DNA of 64,000 nt. It comes from Plastoroseomonas hellenica. Lineage in GTDB: Bacteria > Pseudomonadota > Alphaproteobacteria > Acetobacterales > Acetobacteraceae. This document shows, one piece after another, positions 43,383-53,154 of the stretch (its first letter is position 1; every line of letters begins with the position of its first letter). Under the pieces are notes generated by a model. The model worked only from the letters and a program-made list of their open reading frames with translations, was not told where the DNA came from and made no database searches. The stretch covers positions 62,001-126,000 of the forward strand of contig NZ_JAAGBB010000006.1 of NCBI RefSeq assembly GCF_018129085.1, given 5' to 3'. The translations under genes and the position numbers were made by a program.

Positions 43383-44365
43383 ATGACAGTGCCGGCATTG
43401 ACCATCGAGAACCTGTCGGTCGAATTCGCGACCGACCGCGGCAGCCTGCGCGCCGTGGACGGCGTCTCGCTCTCGGTCGCTCCGGGGCGGACGCTCGCGG
43501 TGGTCGGTGAAAGCGGGTCGGGAAAGTCGGTCAGCGCGCTGGCGGTGATGGGCTTGCTGCCGGGTTCCGCACGGGTCGGTGGGCATATCGCATTGGACGG
43601 CGAGGACCTGCTGGCGTTGCCGCCGGAGGCGCTGCGCGCGCGGCGCGGCGGCGCCATGGCGATGATCTTCCAGGAACCGATGACCAGCCTCAACCCGGCC
43701 TTCACCGCCGGCGAACAGGTGGCCGAGGCGCTGCGCGTGCATCGTGGCCTGGCCCCGGCGGCGGCCTTCGCGGAAGCGGTCGCGATGCTGGAGCGGGTGC
43801 GCATCCCGGATGCAGCCCGGCGCGCCCGGCAATATCCGCATCAGCTTTCGGGCGGCATGCGGCAGCGGGTGATGATCGCGATTGCGCTGGCCTGCCGTCC
43901 GCGTCTGCTGCTGGCCGATGAGCCGACGACCGCGCTCGACGTCACGGTGCAGGCGCAGATCCTGGCGCTGCTCGGGCAGTTGAAGCGGGAGACCGGAACC
44001 GCGGTGGTGCTGATCACCCACGACCTCGGCGTGGTCGCAGACCATGCCGAGGATGTGGCGGTGATGTATGCCGGCCGCGTCGTGGAACGCGCTTCGGCCG
44101 CGACGCTCTTCGCCCGCCCTGAGCATCCCTACACCGTCGGCCTGCTCGGCGCGGCGCCGCGGCTCACGGGCGGGGAGGGACGGCTTGCCTCCATCGAGGG
44201 CACGGTGCCCGACATGCGCAATCCGCCGCCCGGCTGCCGTTTTGCGCCGCGCTGCCCTTTTGCGATCACGCGCTGCGTGGCGGAGCCGCCGCCGCTCGCG
44301 GAGGTGGCGCCCGGGCACATGACCGCCTGCTGGCGTGCGCCGCTCGCGCAGGTGCTGGGGGCGGC

Positions 44366-44369
<4 letters not shown>
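43383..44369 (+). CDS. dppD: dipeptide/oligopeptide-type ABC transporter ATP-binding protein (DppD-like)
   Basis: This ATPase of about 328 residues has Walker [10 protein letters not shown]-loop [12 protein letters not shown], signature LSGGMRQR, Walker [13 protein letters not shown] and H-loop LITHDLG. The C-terminal oligopeptide/dipeptide extension carries the Cys cluster [16 protein letters not shown], which binds an Fe-S cluster in characterised DppD homologues. ATG 43383 is used rather than the frame start at 43347. It overlaps the dppF-like gene by four bases. The order D-F-A-B-C plus a phosphatase forms one operon. Confidence 0.9.
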
Positions 44370-45414
<1,045 letters not shown>

Positions 45415-45418
<4 letters not shown>

Positions 45419-46920
45419 TGCGCCGCTGGAAAGCCGCCTTCGTCCTCGCCGCCCTGCTCGCCGCGCAGGGAGCCGCGGCGCAGAACCTGCGCATCGGGCT
45501 GCGCGAGGATCCTGACATCCTCGACCCGACGCTGTCGCGCACCTATGTCGGGCGCATCGTCTACATGGCGCTGTGCGACAAGCTGTTCGACATCAACGAA
45601 CGGCTGGATGTCGTGCCGCAGCTCGCCACCGGCTACGTCTGGGAGGACCCGAAGACGCTGCGCATCACGCTGCGCGACGGCGTGCAGTTCCATGACGGCG
45701 AGCGCATGAATGCCGAGGCGGTCGTCTACTCGCTGAACCGGCACCTGACCATGCAGGGCAGCTTCCGCCGCAGCGAGATCAGCGAGATCGAGGCGATCGA
45801 GATCGTGGATCCGCTGACCGTCCGGATCCGGCTGAAGAACCCCTCCGCCGCCTTCCTCGCCACGCTGACGGATCGCGCCGGCATGATCGTGAGCCCGCGC
45901 GCGGCGGAAGCGGCGGGGCGCAATTTCGGCGCCAACCCGGTCTGCGCCGGCCCCTTCCGCTTCGTCGAGCGCATCGCGCAGGAGCGGATCGTGACCGAGC
46001 GCTTCGAGCAATACTGGGACCGCGCCCGCATCCATTTCCAGCGCGTCACCTACACGCCGATCCCGGACAACAATGTCCGCCTGGCCAATCTGCAATCCAA
46101 CGCCATCGAATTCGGCGAGCGGATGGAGCCGGACGACGTGCGCACTGCGCAGCGCAGCCGCAACCTCCGCGTCGTGCCGGTCGAGGAGCTCGGCTATCAG
46201 GGCATCACCATCAATATCGCCAATGGCAGCGGCGCCAATCCGGCGTTCCGCGATGCCCGCGTCCGTCGCGCCTTCGATCTGGCGATCGACCGCGCTGCGA
46301 TCAATCAGGTGGTCTACGAAGGCATGTACACGCCGACGCGCCAGCCGCTGCCGCCGGCCAATCCTTACCACGTGCGCGATTTCGCGCCCCCTGCGCGTGA
46401 TGTGGCGCGCGCGCGGGCGCTGCTGCGCGAGGCCGGGGTGACGTCCCCTGTCGCCATCGAGATGACCGTCCCGAACAACCCCGACCTGCGGCAGGTCGGC
46501 GAGGTGATCCAGGCGATGGTGCGGGAAGCCGGCTTCGAGCTGCGGCTGCGGGCGACCGAATATGCCTCGGCCCTGCAATCCTCGGTGCGCGGGGAATACC
46601 AGACCTTCCTGACGGGTTGGTCGGGGCGCACGGATCCGGATGGCAACACCTATCAGTTCATGCGGACCGGCGCCGGCCAGAACGAGGGACGCTATTCCAA
46701 CCCGGAGGCCGATCGGCTGCTGGACGCTGCCCGCACCGAGCTCGATGTCGAGCGGCGCCGTGCGCTCTATGCCGACATCATGCGCATCGCGGTCGCCGAG
46801 GACGTGTCGCGGATCTATCTCTGGCACCGCAAGAACATCATGATCCACAGTACGCGCCTGATCGGCTATCTGCCGGTGCCGGATGGGCTGGTGCGGCTGC
46901 AGGACATGCGGCTGCAATAG
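45415..46920 (+). CDS. dppA: dipeptide/oligopeptide-type ABC transporter substrate-binding protein (DppA/OppA family)
   Basis: This periplasmic binding protein has about 501 residues and a Sec signal peptide ([20 protein letters not shown]). The family-5 features are [20 protein letters not shown], then [20 protein letters not shown], the classic SBP_bac_5 stretch, and [20 protein letters not shown]. Ligands for this family include di- and oligopeptides, nickel and glutathione; none is decided here. GGGAG at 45403-45407 sits seven bases before ATG 45415, which overlaps the stop of the dppF-like gene. Confidence 0.9.
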
Positions 46921-46931
46921 GGCGCGCGGCA

Positions 46932-47879
46932 GTGCTCGTCTGGCTTGCACGACGGCTGGCGCAGGTCGTCCCGACGCTGATCCTGCTGTCGGTGATGATC
47001 TTCGGCCTGCAGCAGCTCATGCCCGGCGACCCCGCGCTGATCCTGGCGGGCGAGGAGCGCGGCGATCCGCAGGTGCTGGCCCAGATCCGCGCCGAGCTCT
47101 GGCTCGATCGGCCGCTCCATGTGCAGTACCTCCATTGGGTCGGCAATGTGGTGACCGGCGATTTCGGTTTCTCCTGGCGCATCCGGGAGCCGGTGGCGCG
47201 GCTCATCCTCCAGAAGCTGCCGGTGACCTTCCAGCTCGCCTCCATGGCCTTCCTGATCGCGGTGCTGATCGGGGTACCGATGGGCATCCTCTCGGCCACC
47301 CATCGCGACCGTCCCGCGGATTGGCTGGCCAATGGCATCGCGCTGTTCGGGATTTCGATGCCGAATTTCTGGCTCGGCATCATGATGATCCTGCTCTTCT
47401 CGGTGCAGCTCGGCTGGCTGCCGCCGTCCGGCTACGTCCCGCTGACCGAGGATTTCTGGCAGTCGGTCTCGACCACCATCATGCCGGCTTTCGTGCTCGG
47501 CAGCGGGATCGCCGGCGTGCTGATGCGACACACAAGGGCGGCGATGCTGACCGCGCTCAGCCAGGACTATGTGCGCACCGCGCGCGCCAAGGGGCTGACG
47601 GAGAGGGTGGTGGTCTGGAAGCATGCGCTGCGCAACGCGCTGATCCCTGTGGTGACGCTCGGCACCATCGAGTTCGGGCGGCTGCTGGCCGGCGCGGTGC
47701 TGACCGAGCAGATCTTCACCATCCCGGGCTTCGGCAAGCTGATCGTGGATGCCGTCTTCAACCGCGACTATCCGGTGGTGCAGGGCGTGGTGCTGGCGAC
47801 CGCGCTGATCTTTGTGGGGCTGAGCCTGGTCGCCGACCTGCTCTACATGGCGATCAACCCGAGGCTGCGGCAGGCATGA
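46932..47879 (+). CDS. dppB: dipeptide-type ABC transporter permease (DppB-like)
   Basis: This is a 315-residue permease with six membrane segments. The DppB start LARRLAQVVPTLILLSVMIF and QQLMPGDPALILAGEE are intact, and the EAA loop lies in YVRTARAKGLTERVVVWKHA followed by LRNALIPVVTLGTI. The start is GTG 46932, 11 bases after the binding-protein stop. The TGA stop is part of an ATGA and is followed immediately by a 53-bp palindromic repeat. Confidence 0.9.
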   Translation: MLVWLARRLAQVVPTLILLSVMIFGLQQLMPGDPALILAGEERGDPQVLAQIRAELWLDRPLHVQYLHWVGNVVTGDFGFSWRIREPVARLILQKLPVTFQLASMAFLIAVLIGVPMGILSATHRDRPADWLANGIALFGISMPNFWLGIMMILLFSVQLGWLPPSGYVPLTEDFWQSVSTTIMPAFVLGSGIAGVLMRHTRAAMLTALSQDYVRTARAKGLTERVVVWKHALRNALIPVVTLGTIEFGRLLAGAVLTEQIFTIPGFGKLIVDAVFNRDYPVVQGVVLATALIFVGLSLVADLLYMAINPRLRQA

Positions 47880-47932
47880 GCGCGTCCGATGATCGGAGCG
47901 CCGGAGGGCGCGCAGATCTGAATCGGCCGCGC
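47880..47932 (+). repeat. 53-bp palindromic repeat (family A) at the dppB-dppC junction
   Basis: Outer arms GCGCGTCCGAT (47880-47890) and ATCGGCCGCGC (47922-47932) enclose an inner GGAGCGCC/GGGCGCGC hairpin, with CTGAATCGG before the right arm. The first base follows directly after the dppB TGA stop. Length, arms and position equal those of the copy at 21534-21586. The dppC frame stays open through it and would encode MSASD...LNRPR from the overlapping ATG at 47876. Confidence 0.82.
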
Positions 47933-47938
47933 CAGCCA

Positions 47939-48823
47939 ATGAGCGCCGTGATCGAAAGCCCGGCCGTCGCACCCGCTGCCGAAAGTCCTGGCCGGCGGGC
48001 GCTGCGCCGCTTCCTGCGCCACCGGCTCGCGGTCTTCGGTGCGGTGGTGGTCCTGGTCTTCGCCGCGGTCGCCTTGCTGGCGCCGCTGGTCGCGACCGCC
48101 GATCCCAATGCCACGTCCTGGTCCGCGATCCGCCGCGCGCCGTCGCTGCAATACTGGTTCGGCACCGACGAGAATGGGCGCGACGTCTTCTCCCGCGTCG
48201 TCTGGGGCGCGCGTGCCAGCATGATGGCCGGCACCATCTCGGTCGTGGTCGCGCTGCTGGCCGGGGTTCCGATCGGCCTGCTCGCGGGGCTCGTCGGTGG
48301 CTGGGTGGATGCACTGATCAGCCGCGTCGCGGATGCGATGCTGTCGGTGCCCTTCCTGATCCTGGCGATCGCGCTCGCGGCCTTCCTGGGGCCGGCGCTC
48401 GAGAATGCGATGATCGCCATCGCGATCAGCGCCTCCCCGGTCTTCGTGCGCCTGGCGCGCGGCATGGCGCTCGATGCCCGGGCGACCGACTGGGTGGAGG
48501 CGGCCCGCGCGCTCGGCAATCCGCCCTGGCGGATCGGGCTGCTGCATGTGCTGCCGAACATCGTGCCGCCACTGCTGGTGCAGGCGACGCTGGCGATCGC
48601 CGAGGCGATCATCGCGGAGGCCTCGCTCTCCTTCCTCGGCCTCGGGCAGCAGCCGCCGGAGCCTTCCTGGGGGTCGATGCTGAACAGCGCGCAGCGCTTC
48701 CTCACCCAGGCGCCCTGGCTTGCGGTTTTCCCCGGACTTGCGATCTTCCTGGTGGTGCTGGCCTTCAACCTGGTGGGCGATGGGCTCCGCGATGCGCTGG
48801 ACCCGCGCAGCGACAAGCGATGA
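47939..48823 (+). CDS. dppC: dipeptide-type ABC transporter permease (DppC-like)
   Basis: This permease is about 294 residues from ATG 47939. A hydrophilic N-terminus leads to RRALRRFLRHRLAVFGAVVV, the usual OppC-type start; later come WFGTDENGRDVFSRVVWGAR and the EAA loop DWVEAARALGNPPWRIGLLH. I took 47939 as the start of the conserved protein. The frame also opens at ATG 47876, overlapping the dppB stop, but those 21 codons are the palindromic repeat. Neither ATG has a clear ribosome binding site, so translation is probably coupled to dppB. It overlaps the phosphatase gene by four bases. Confidence 0.87.
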   Translation: MSAVIESPAVAPAAESPGRRALRRFLRHRLAVFGAVVVLVFAAVALLAPLVATADPNATSWSAIRRAPSLQYWFGTDENGRDVFSRVVWGARASMMAGTISVVVALLAGVPIGLLAGLVGGWVDALISRVADAMLSVPFLILAIALAAFLGPALENAMIAIAISASPVFVRLARGMALDARATDWVEAARALGNPPWRIGLLHVLPNIVPPLLVQATLAIAEAIIAEASLSFLGLGQQPPEPSWGSMLNSAQRFLTQAPWLAVFPGLAIFLVVLAFNLVGDGLRDALDPRSDKR

Positions 48824-49518
48824 TCGACTGGAAGGACGCTCCCGCTGCCGTGCCGGAAGGGAGCCGCATCTACGCGATCGGCGACATTCATGGCGCGCTC
48901 GGCAAGCTGCGGGCGCTGCACGGGATGATCGCGGCGGACCTGGAGGCGCGCCCCTGCGCGGCACCGCTGCTCGTGCATCTCGGCGATTACGTCGACAAGG
49001 GCGCCGATCCGCGCGGCGTGGTCCGGCACCTCATGGCGGGCTCGCCATGCCCGGCGCTGCATCTCCGCGGCAATCATGAGGATATGATGCTGGCCGCCCT
49101 GACCGGCGATGCGGGTGCGGTCGCGGAATGGCTCTGGTGCGGGGGGCGTCACACGGTCGCGAGCTGGGGCTGGGATGCGGAGGCGCCGCAGGGCTGGGTG
49201 CCGATGCCGGCCGAGCGCGCCTTCCTGGAGGGCACGACGCTGCACCACCGTGCCGGCGGCTATCTCTTCGTCCATGCCGGCATCCGGCCGGGGGTGGCGC
49301 TGGAAGCGCAGGACCCGCTGGACCTGATGGGCATCCGCCACGAATTCCTGAACAGCGAGCAGGACCATGGCTTCGTGGTGGTCCATGGCCATACCGCGGG
49401 CTTCGCGCCGGTGGTGAAGGCGAACCGCATCGCCCTCGACACCGCGGCCTGGAGCGGCGGGCCGCTGACCTGCGCGGTATTCGAAGGCGAACGCTTCGGG
49501 CTGATGGGCGCGCGTTGA
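48820..49518 (+). CDS. metallophosphoesterase, PPP-type serine/threonine phosphatase-like
   Basis: This is a 232-residue calcineurin-like phosphatase. All metal-binding blocks are present: IYAIGDIHGALGK, LLVHLGDYVDKGADPRG, LHLRGNHEDMM, LFVHAGIRPG and VVVHGHT. The set matches bacterial PrpA/PrpE and diadenosine tetraphosphatase-like enzymes. Its ATG overlaps the stop of the dppC-like gene (ATGA), placing it as the last gene of the peptide importer operon; a functional tie to uptake is unproven. It converges on a TetR gene ten bases away. Confidence 0.9.
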   Translation: MIDWKDAPAAVPEGSRIYAIGDIHGALGKLRALHGMIAADLEARPCAAPLLVHLGDYVDKGADPRGVVRHLMAGSPCPALHLRGNHEDMMLAALTGDAGAVAEWLWCGGRHTVASWGWDAEAPQGWVPMPAERAFLEGTTLHHRAGGYLFVHAGIRPGVALEAQDPLDLMGIRHEFLNSEQDHGFVVVHGHTAGFAPVVKANRIALDTAAWSGGPLTCAVFEGERFGLMGAR

Positions 49519-49528
49519 CGCGCGGAGG

Positions 49529-50185
49529 TCAGGCTTCGGGCGCTGCCCAGGCCCGCAGCAGCGTGTCCACCGCGGGATCGACGGCTTCGTCGAGCTCGGC
49601 ATCCGTGGGCTCGGGGGTGATGCCGAGCACCACCCGGGTGAACAGCTCGCCCCGCACGAGCGAGGCCAACTGCACGGCGGCGCGCCGCGGATCGAGGTCG
49701 GCACGCAGGCGGCCGCGCCGCTGCTCCTCGGCCATCCAGTTCCGCATATGCACCTGGCCCCGGGCCGGGCCGGCCTCGAAGAAGGAACGCGCCAGGTCGG
49801 GGAAGCGGACACCCTCGGCGATCACTGTGCGGTAGACGCTGAGCGATTCCGGGCTGAGCACGAATTTCAGCCAGAACCGCGCCAGCGCGCGCATCGCTTG
49901 CGGCAGCGGCAGGTCGTGGACGGCGACGCGGTCCATGCCTTCCGCCATATCGGCGCAACGGCGGGCGACGACTTCGCCGAACAGGGCCTCCTTGCTGGGC
50001 ACATGGGCATAGAGCGTGGCCTTGGAGATCCCGGCGCGCTTGGCGACGGCATCCATGGACACCGCGGCATAGCCCTCCGCCAGGAACAGCTCACCGGCGG
50101 CGCGCAGAATGGCGTGCAGCTTGCCCGGCTTGCGGGCGTTGGGGGCAGGGGTGGCGGCTTCCGGCAGGGAGAGAAGAGCGGACAT
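49529..50185 (-). CDS. TetR/AcrR-family transcriptional regulator
   Basis: This is a repressor of about 218 residues. The helix-turn-helix lies at residues about 22-70 (ILRAAGELFLAEGYAAVSMD, AVAKRAGISKATLYAHVPSK). The C-terminal domain resembles the TetR_C AefR-like group (SVYRTVIAEGVRFPDLARSF). ATG 50185 starts the normal protein; the frame extending to 53041 is a non-coding shadow of the EmrAB genes. It is divergent from the EmrA-like gene, and two CTGAAC-type palindromes lie in the gap, so it probably represses itself and the pump. Confidence 0.87.
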   Translation of the reverse strand: MSALLSLPEAATPAPNARKPGKLHAILRAAGELFLAEGYAAVSMDAVAKRAGISKATLYAHVPSKEALFGEVVARRCADMAEGMDRVAVHDLPLPQAMRALARFWLKFVLSPESLSVYRTVIAEGVRFPDLARSFFEAGPARGQVHMRNWMAEEQRRGRLRADLDPRRAAVQLASLVRGELFTRVVLGITPEPTDAELDEAVDPAVDTLLRAWAAPEA

Positions 50186-50228
50186 GACGCTAGGATGGGC
50201 ATTGGATACCAGCCATGCAAGGGAAAAA

Positions 50229-50241
50229 CTGAACCGTTTAG
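50229..50241. promoter_or_regulatory. candidate TetR operator, site 1 (CTGAAC-type palindrome)
   Basis: CTGAACCGTTTAG is a 13-base palindrome with one mismatch, sitting 43 bases upstream of the TetR start. With its flanks it matches the site at 50298-50310 at 14 of 17 positions. The pair brackets the divergent promoter region. Confidence 0.6.
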
Positions 50242-50297
50242 TTTTGGCTTGACGCGGTGCACCACGAAGACCATGTTGCGGTTTCAACGATATTGAA

Positions 50298-50310
50298 CTG
50301 AACGGTTCAG
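50298..50310. promoter_or_regulatory. candidate TetR operator, site 2 (perfect CTGAACGGTTCAG palindrome)
   Basis: CTGAACGGTTCAG is a perfect palindrome that ends four bases before the EmrA-like ATG (50315), occupying the place where a ribosome binding site would be. A repressor here would block transcription into the pump genes. It also means the EmrA-like mRNA may lack a normal Shine-Dalgarno sequence. Confidence 0.65.
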
Positions 50311-50314
50311 TCCG

Positions 50315-51454
50315 ATGAATGCACCCACCCCCAATTCCCCGGCGGAGACGCTGGGTTCCACAACCGCGCCTCCTCGGCGGCGGTTCCTGCGCATTGCCAT
50401 CCTGCTGGCCGTGGTGCTGATCCTGGCGTTCGGCGGGAACTGGTGGTTCCGCGTCGGGCGCTACATGGAATCGACCGACAACGCTTACGTGCAGGGCGAC
50501 ATCGCCCAGCTCAGCGCGCGTATCGAGGGCGATGTCGCGGAGCTGCTGGTTGCCGACAACCAGACCGTCGAGGCCGGCCAGCCGCTGATCCGGCTGGAGG
50601 AGCGTGACTGGCGCGCGCGGCGCGATTCCGCCGCCGCCGCGCTCGCGCAGGCCGAAGCCGGGATCGCCACGACCCGCGCCCAGATCGGCCAGCAGCGCGC
50701 GCAGATCGCCTCCGCCGATGCGCAGGTGACGCAGGCCGAGGCTGAGCGCATCCGCGCCATCGCCGATGCCACGCGCTATGGCAGCCTGGCGCAATCGGGC
50801 TTCGGCAGCCGTGAGAATGCGGAGCGCACGCTCGCCGACCGCCGCAAGGCGGAAGCCTCGGAAGCGGCCGCGCGTGCGGCCGCGGACGCTGCCCGCGCCC
50901 AGCTTCCGGTGCTGGAAGCGCAGCTCGCCACCGCCGAGGGGCGTCGGGCCGAGGCGGCGGCGCAGCTTTCGCTCGCCGAGAACAACCTGTCCTATACGCT
51001 GATCCGTGCGCCTTTCGCTGGTGTCGCCGGCAACCGCACCGCGCAGATCGGCGCCCATGTGATGCCGGGGCAGAACCTGATCGCGGTGGCGCAGCCGCCC
51101 TCCCGCCAATGGGTGACGGCGAATTTCAAGGAAACCCAGCTCGTGCGCATGCATCCCGGCCAGCCGGTGACGCTGACGCTCGATGCCGGCGGGCATGAGC
51201 TGCGCGGCACGGTGCTGAGCCTGGCGCCGGCCACCGGCGCGCTGTTCAGCCTGCTGCCGCCCGAGAATGCCACCGGCAACTTCACCAAGATCGTGCAGCG
51301 CGTGCCGGTCCGCATCGCGCTGGCGCCCGGCCAGGACCCCTCCGTCCTGCGCCCCGGCCTGTCGGTGGAGGCGCGCGTCGACACGCGCGACGATCCGAAC
51401 GCGCCGACCGGCTTCCTCGCCGCCGCCGCCGCGGCCATCGGCCTCGGCCGATAG
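50315..51454 (+). CDS. emrA: EmrA-like membrane fusion protein (HlyD family efflux adaptor)
   Basis: This is a 379-residue periplasmic adaptor anchored by one N-terminal membrane helix (residues about 24-45). The EmrA start VGRYMESTDNAYVQGDIAQL, then LSARIEGDVAELLVADNQTV and EAGQPLIRLEERDW, forms the first lipoyl half. A long coiled-coil hairpin of Ala/Glu-rich sequence follows. The second half has LSYTLIRAPFAGVAGNRTAQ and IGAHVMPGQNLIAV. It links the DHA2-type pump encoded 12 bases downstream to an outer-membrane channel; no TolC gene lies in this window. No Shine-Dalgarno is visible, since an operator-like palindrome occupies that position. Confidence 0.9.
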   Translation: MNAPTPNSPAETLGSTTAPPRRRFLRIAILLAVVLILAFGGNWWFRVGRYMESTDNAYVQGDIAQLSARIEGDVAELLVADNQTVEAGQPLIRLEERDWRARRDSAAAALAQAEAGIATTRAQIGQQRAQIASADAQVTQAEAERIRAIADATRYGSLAQSGFGSRENAERTLADRRKAEASEAAARAAADAARAQLPVLEAQLATAEGRRAEAAAQLSLAENNLSYTLIRAPFAGVAGNRTAQIGAHVMPGQNLIAVAQPPSRQWVTANFKETQLVRMHPGQPVTLTLDAGGHELRGTVLSLAPATGALFSLLPPENATGNFTKIVQRVPVRIALAPGQDPSVLRPGLSVEARVDTRDDPNAPTGFLAAAAAAIGLGR

Positions 51455-51466
51455 GGGAGGCGGGCG

Positions 51467-53044
51467 ATGTCCGCCACCACCATGGGCGCGGCCGCCGCCG
51501 ACCCGCCCGCCGTCTCTGGCAAGAAGTTCCTGGGCTTCATGGTCATGGTGCTCGGGATGTTCATGGCGATCCTGGACATCCAGATCGTCTCGGCGAGCAT
51601 CTCTGACATCCAGGCCGGCCTCGCGGCGAGCCCCGACGAGGCTTCCTGGATCCAGACCTCCTATCTGATCGCGGAGATCGTCATGATCCCGCTGTCGGGT
51701 TTCCTGTCGCGCCTGCTGTCGACGCGCGTGCTGTTCACCATCTCGGCGCTCGGCTTCACGGTCTTCTCGCTGGCCTGCGCCATGGCCAATTCGCTCGAGG
51801 CGATGATCGCCTTCCGCGCCATGCAGGGCTTCCTCGGCGGCGCGATGATCCCGACGGTCTTCGCGACTGCCTTCATCCTCTTCCCCGGCCGGCAGCGCAT
51901 CCGGATCTCGGTGCTGATCGGCCTGACTGCGACGCTGGCGCCGACCATCGGGCCGACGCTCGGCGGGCTGCTGACCGAGACCTTCTCCTGGCACTGGCTG
52001 TTCCTGATCAACGTGCCCTTCGGGCTGCTGGTCGCCTCCGTGGTCTGGACGATCATGGACATCGACCGCGGCGACCGCAGCCTGCTCGACCGCTTCGACT
52101 GGTGGGGCCTCGGCTTCATGGCGGTCTTCCTCGGCAGCCTGGAATACGTGATGGAGGAAGGGCCGCGCTGGGAGTGGCTGGAGGATGAGACGGTCCTGCT
52201 GTTCTCGGTGATCGGCAGCGTCGCCGGCATCCTGTTCTTCTGGCGCGCCTTCACCAGCCGCGAGCCGATCGTGGAGCTGCGCGCTTATGCCGATCGGAAC
52301 TTCGCGATCGGCAGCCTCTTCGCCTTCCTGGTCGGCATCGGGCTCTATGGCTCGGTCTACCTGATCCCGCTCTTCCTCGGGCGTATCCGCGGCTTCAACA
52401 GCCTGCAGATCGGCGAGACCATGTTCGTGACCGGTCTCGCGATGTTCCTGGCGGCACCCATCGTCGGCCAGATGGCGCAGCGGATGAATGTGCGGATCGT
52501 GCTGCTGCTCGGCCTCGGCATCATGGGCATCGCGCTCTGGATGACGGCCGAACTCACCTCGCAGTCGGGCTTTCCGCAGATGGCCTGGCCGCTCGCGCTG
52601 CGCGGCGTCGGCACCATGATGGTGATGGTGCCGGTCAACCAGGTCGCACTCGGCACCCTGCCGCCGGCGCGGCTCAAGAACGCCTCCGGCCTCTACAACC
52701 TCATGCGCAACCTCGGCGGCGCCGTCGGGCTCGCGATGATCAACCAATTGGTGACGGAGCGCGGGGCCGCGCATTCGCTGCACCTGGCGGAAGCGGTGAG
52801 CTCCGGGCGTCTCGCCGCGACGCAATGGCTGCAGAACGCGACCGCCGCGCTGACCCCGCAACTCGGCGCAGCACAGGCGCAGGGCGCGGCGCTCAAGCGC
52901 CTGCAGGCACTGGTGGACCAGCAGGCGCTGGTACTGGCCTACAACGACGTGCTGATCGTCATGAGCATCCTGTTCTTCCTTGCCATGCCGCTGGTCTTCC
53001 TGTTGCGGCAGCCGAAGGCGGGGGCCGGCGGCGGCGCCCATTGA
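51467..53044 (+). CDS. emrB: EmrB-like MFS drug efflux transporter (DHA2 family)
   Basis: This is a 525-residue, 14-helix major facilitator. Motifs include LGMFMAILDIQIVSASISDI (helix 1, with the DHA2 LDxTIVN-like pattern as LDIQIVS), ASWIQTSYLIAEIVMIPLSG, GGAMIPTVFATAFILFPGRQ and the motif C-like GPTLGGLLTETFSWHWLFLI NVP. It exports hydrophobic or amphipathic toxicants with the EmrA-like adaptor. GGGAGG precedes ATG 51467. A long perfect hairpin follows the stop. Confidence 0.92.
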   Translation: MSATTMGAAAADPPAVSGKKFLGFMVMVLGMFMAILDIQIVSASISDIQAGLAASPDEASWIQTSYLIAEIVMIPLSGFLSRLLSTRVLFTISALGFTVFSLACAMANSLEAMIAFRAMQGFLGGAMIPTVFATAFILFPGRQRIRISVLIGLTATLAPTIGPTLGGLLTETFSWHWLFLINVPFGLLVASVVWTIMDIDRGDRSLLDRFDWWGLGFMAVFLGSLEYVMEEGPRWEWLEDETVLLFSVIGSVAGILFFWRAFTSREPIVELRAYADRNFAIGSLFAFLVGIGLYGSVYLIPLFLGRIRGFNSLQIGETMFVTGLAMFLAAPIVGQMAQRMNVRIVLLLGLGIMGIALWMTAELTSQSGFPQMAWPLALRGVGTMMVMVPVNQVALGTLPPARLKNASGLYNLMRNLGGAVGLAMINQLVTERGAAHSLHLAEAVSSGRLAATQWLQNATAALTPQLGAAQAQGAALKRLQALVDQQALVLAYNDVLIVMSILFFLAMPLVFLLRQPKAGAGGGAH

Positions 53045-53068
53045 AGGCCGCCGCCGGCCGCCCTGGAG

Positions 53069-53109
53069 GGCTCCGGCGGGACGGGCCGAGTGGCCGTCCC
53101 GCCGGAGCC
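53069..53109 (+). terminator. strong hairpin after the EmrB-like gene
   Basis: GGCTCCGGCGGGACGG (53069-53084) and CCGTCCCGCCGGAGCC (53094-53109) form a perfect 16-bp stem with a 9-base loop, 25 bases after the stop. The following GCTTCTTCGGCTT is only mildly T-rich, but the stem alone is very stable. It also insulates the XRE promoter downstream. Confidence 0.7.
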
Positions 53110-53123
53110 GCTTCTTCGGCTTG

Positions 53124-53141
53124 ATTCCATTATAATGGAAT
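53124..53141. promoter_or_regulatory. perfect 18-bp palindrome overlapping a TATAAT box (autoregulatory operator candidate)
   Basis: ATTCCATTATAATGGAAT is a perfect palindrome. Its centre holds TATAAT (53131-53136), an exact -10 consensus oriented toward the XRE-cupin gene, whose ATG at 53155 lies 19 bases after that box. A dimeric XRE protein bound here would occlude the promoter. Confidence 0.65.
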
Positions 53142-53154
53142 GTATGGTGCCTAT

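Noticed and set aside
50186-53041. N-terminal extension of the TetR gene to a 1170-codon frame
   Set aside because: The extension is antisense to the EmrA and EmrB genes; the TetR fold begins at ATG 50185.
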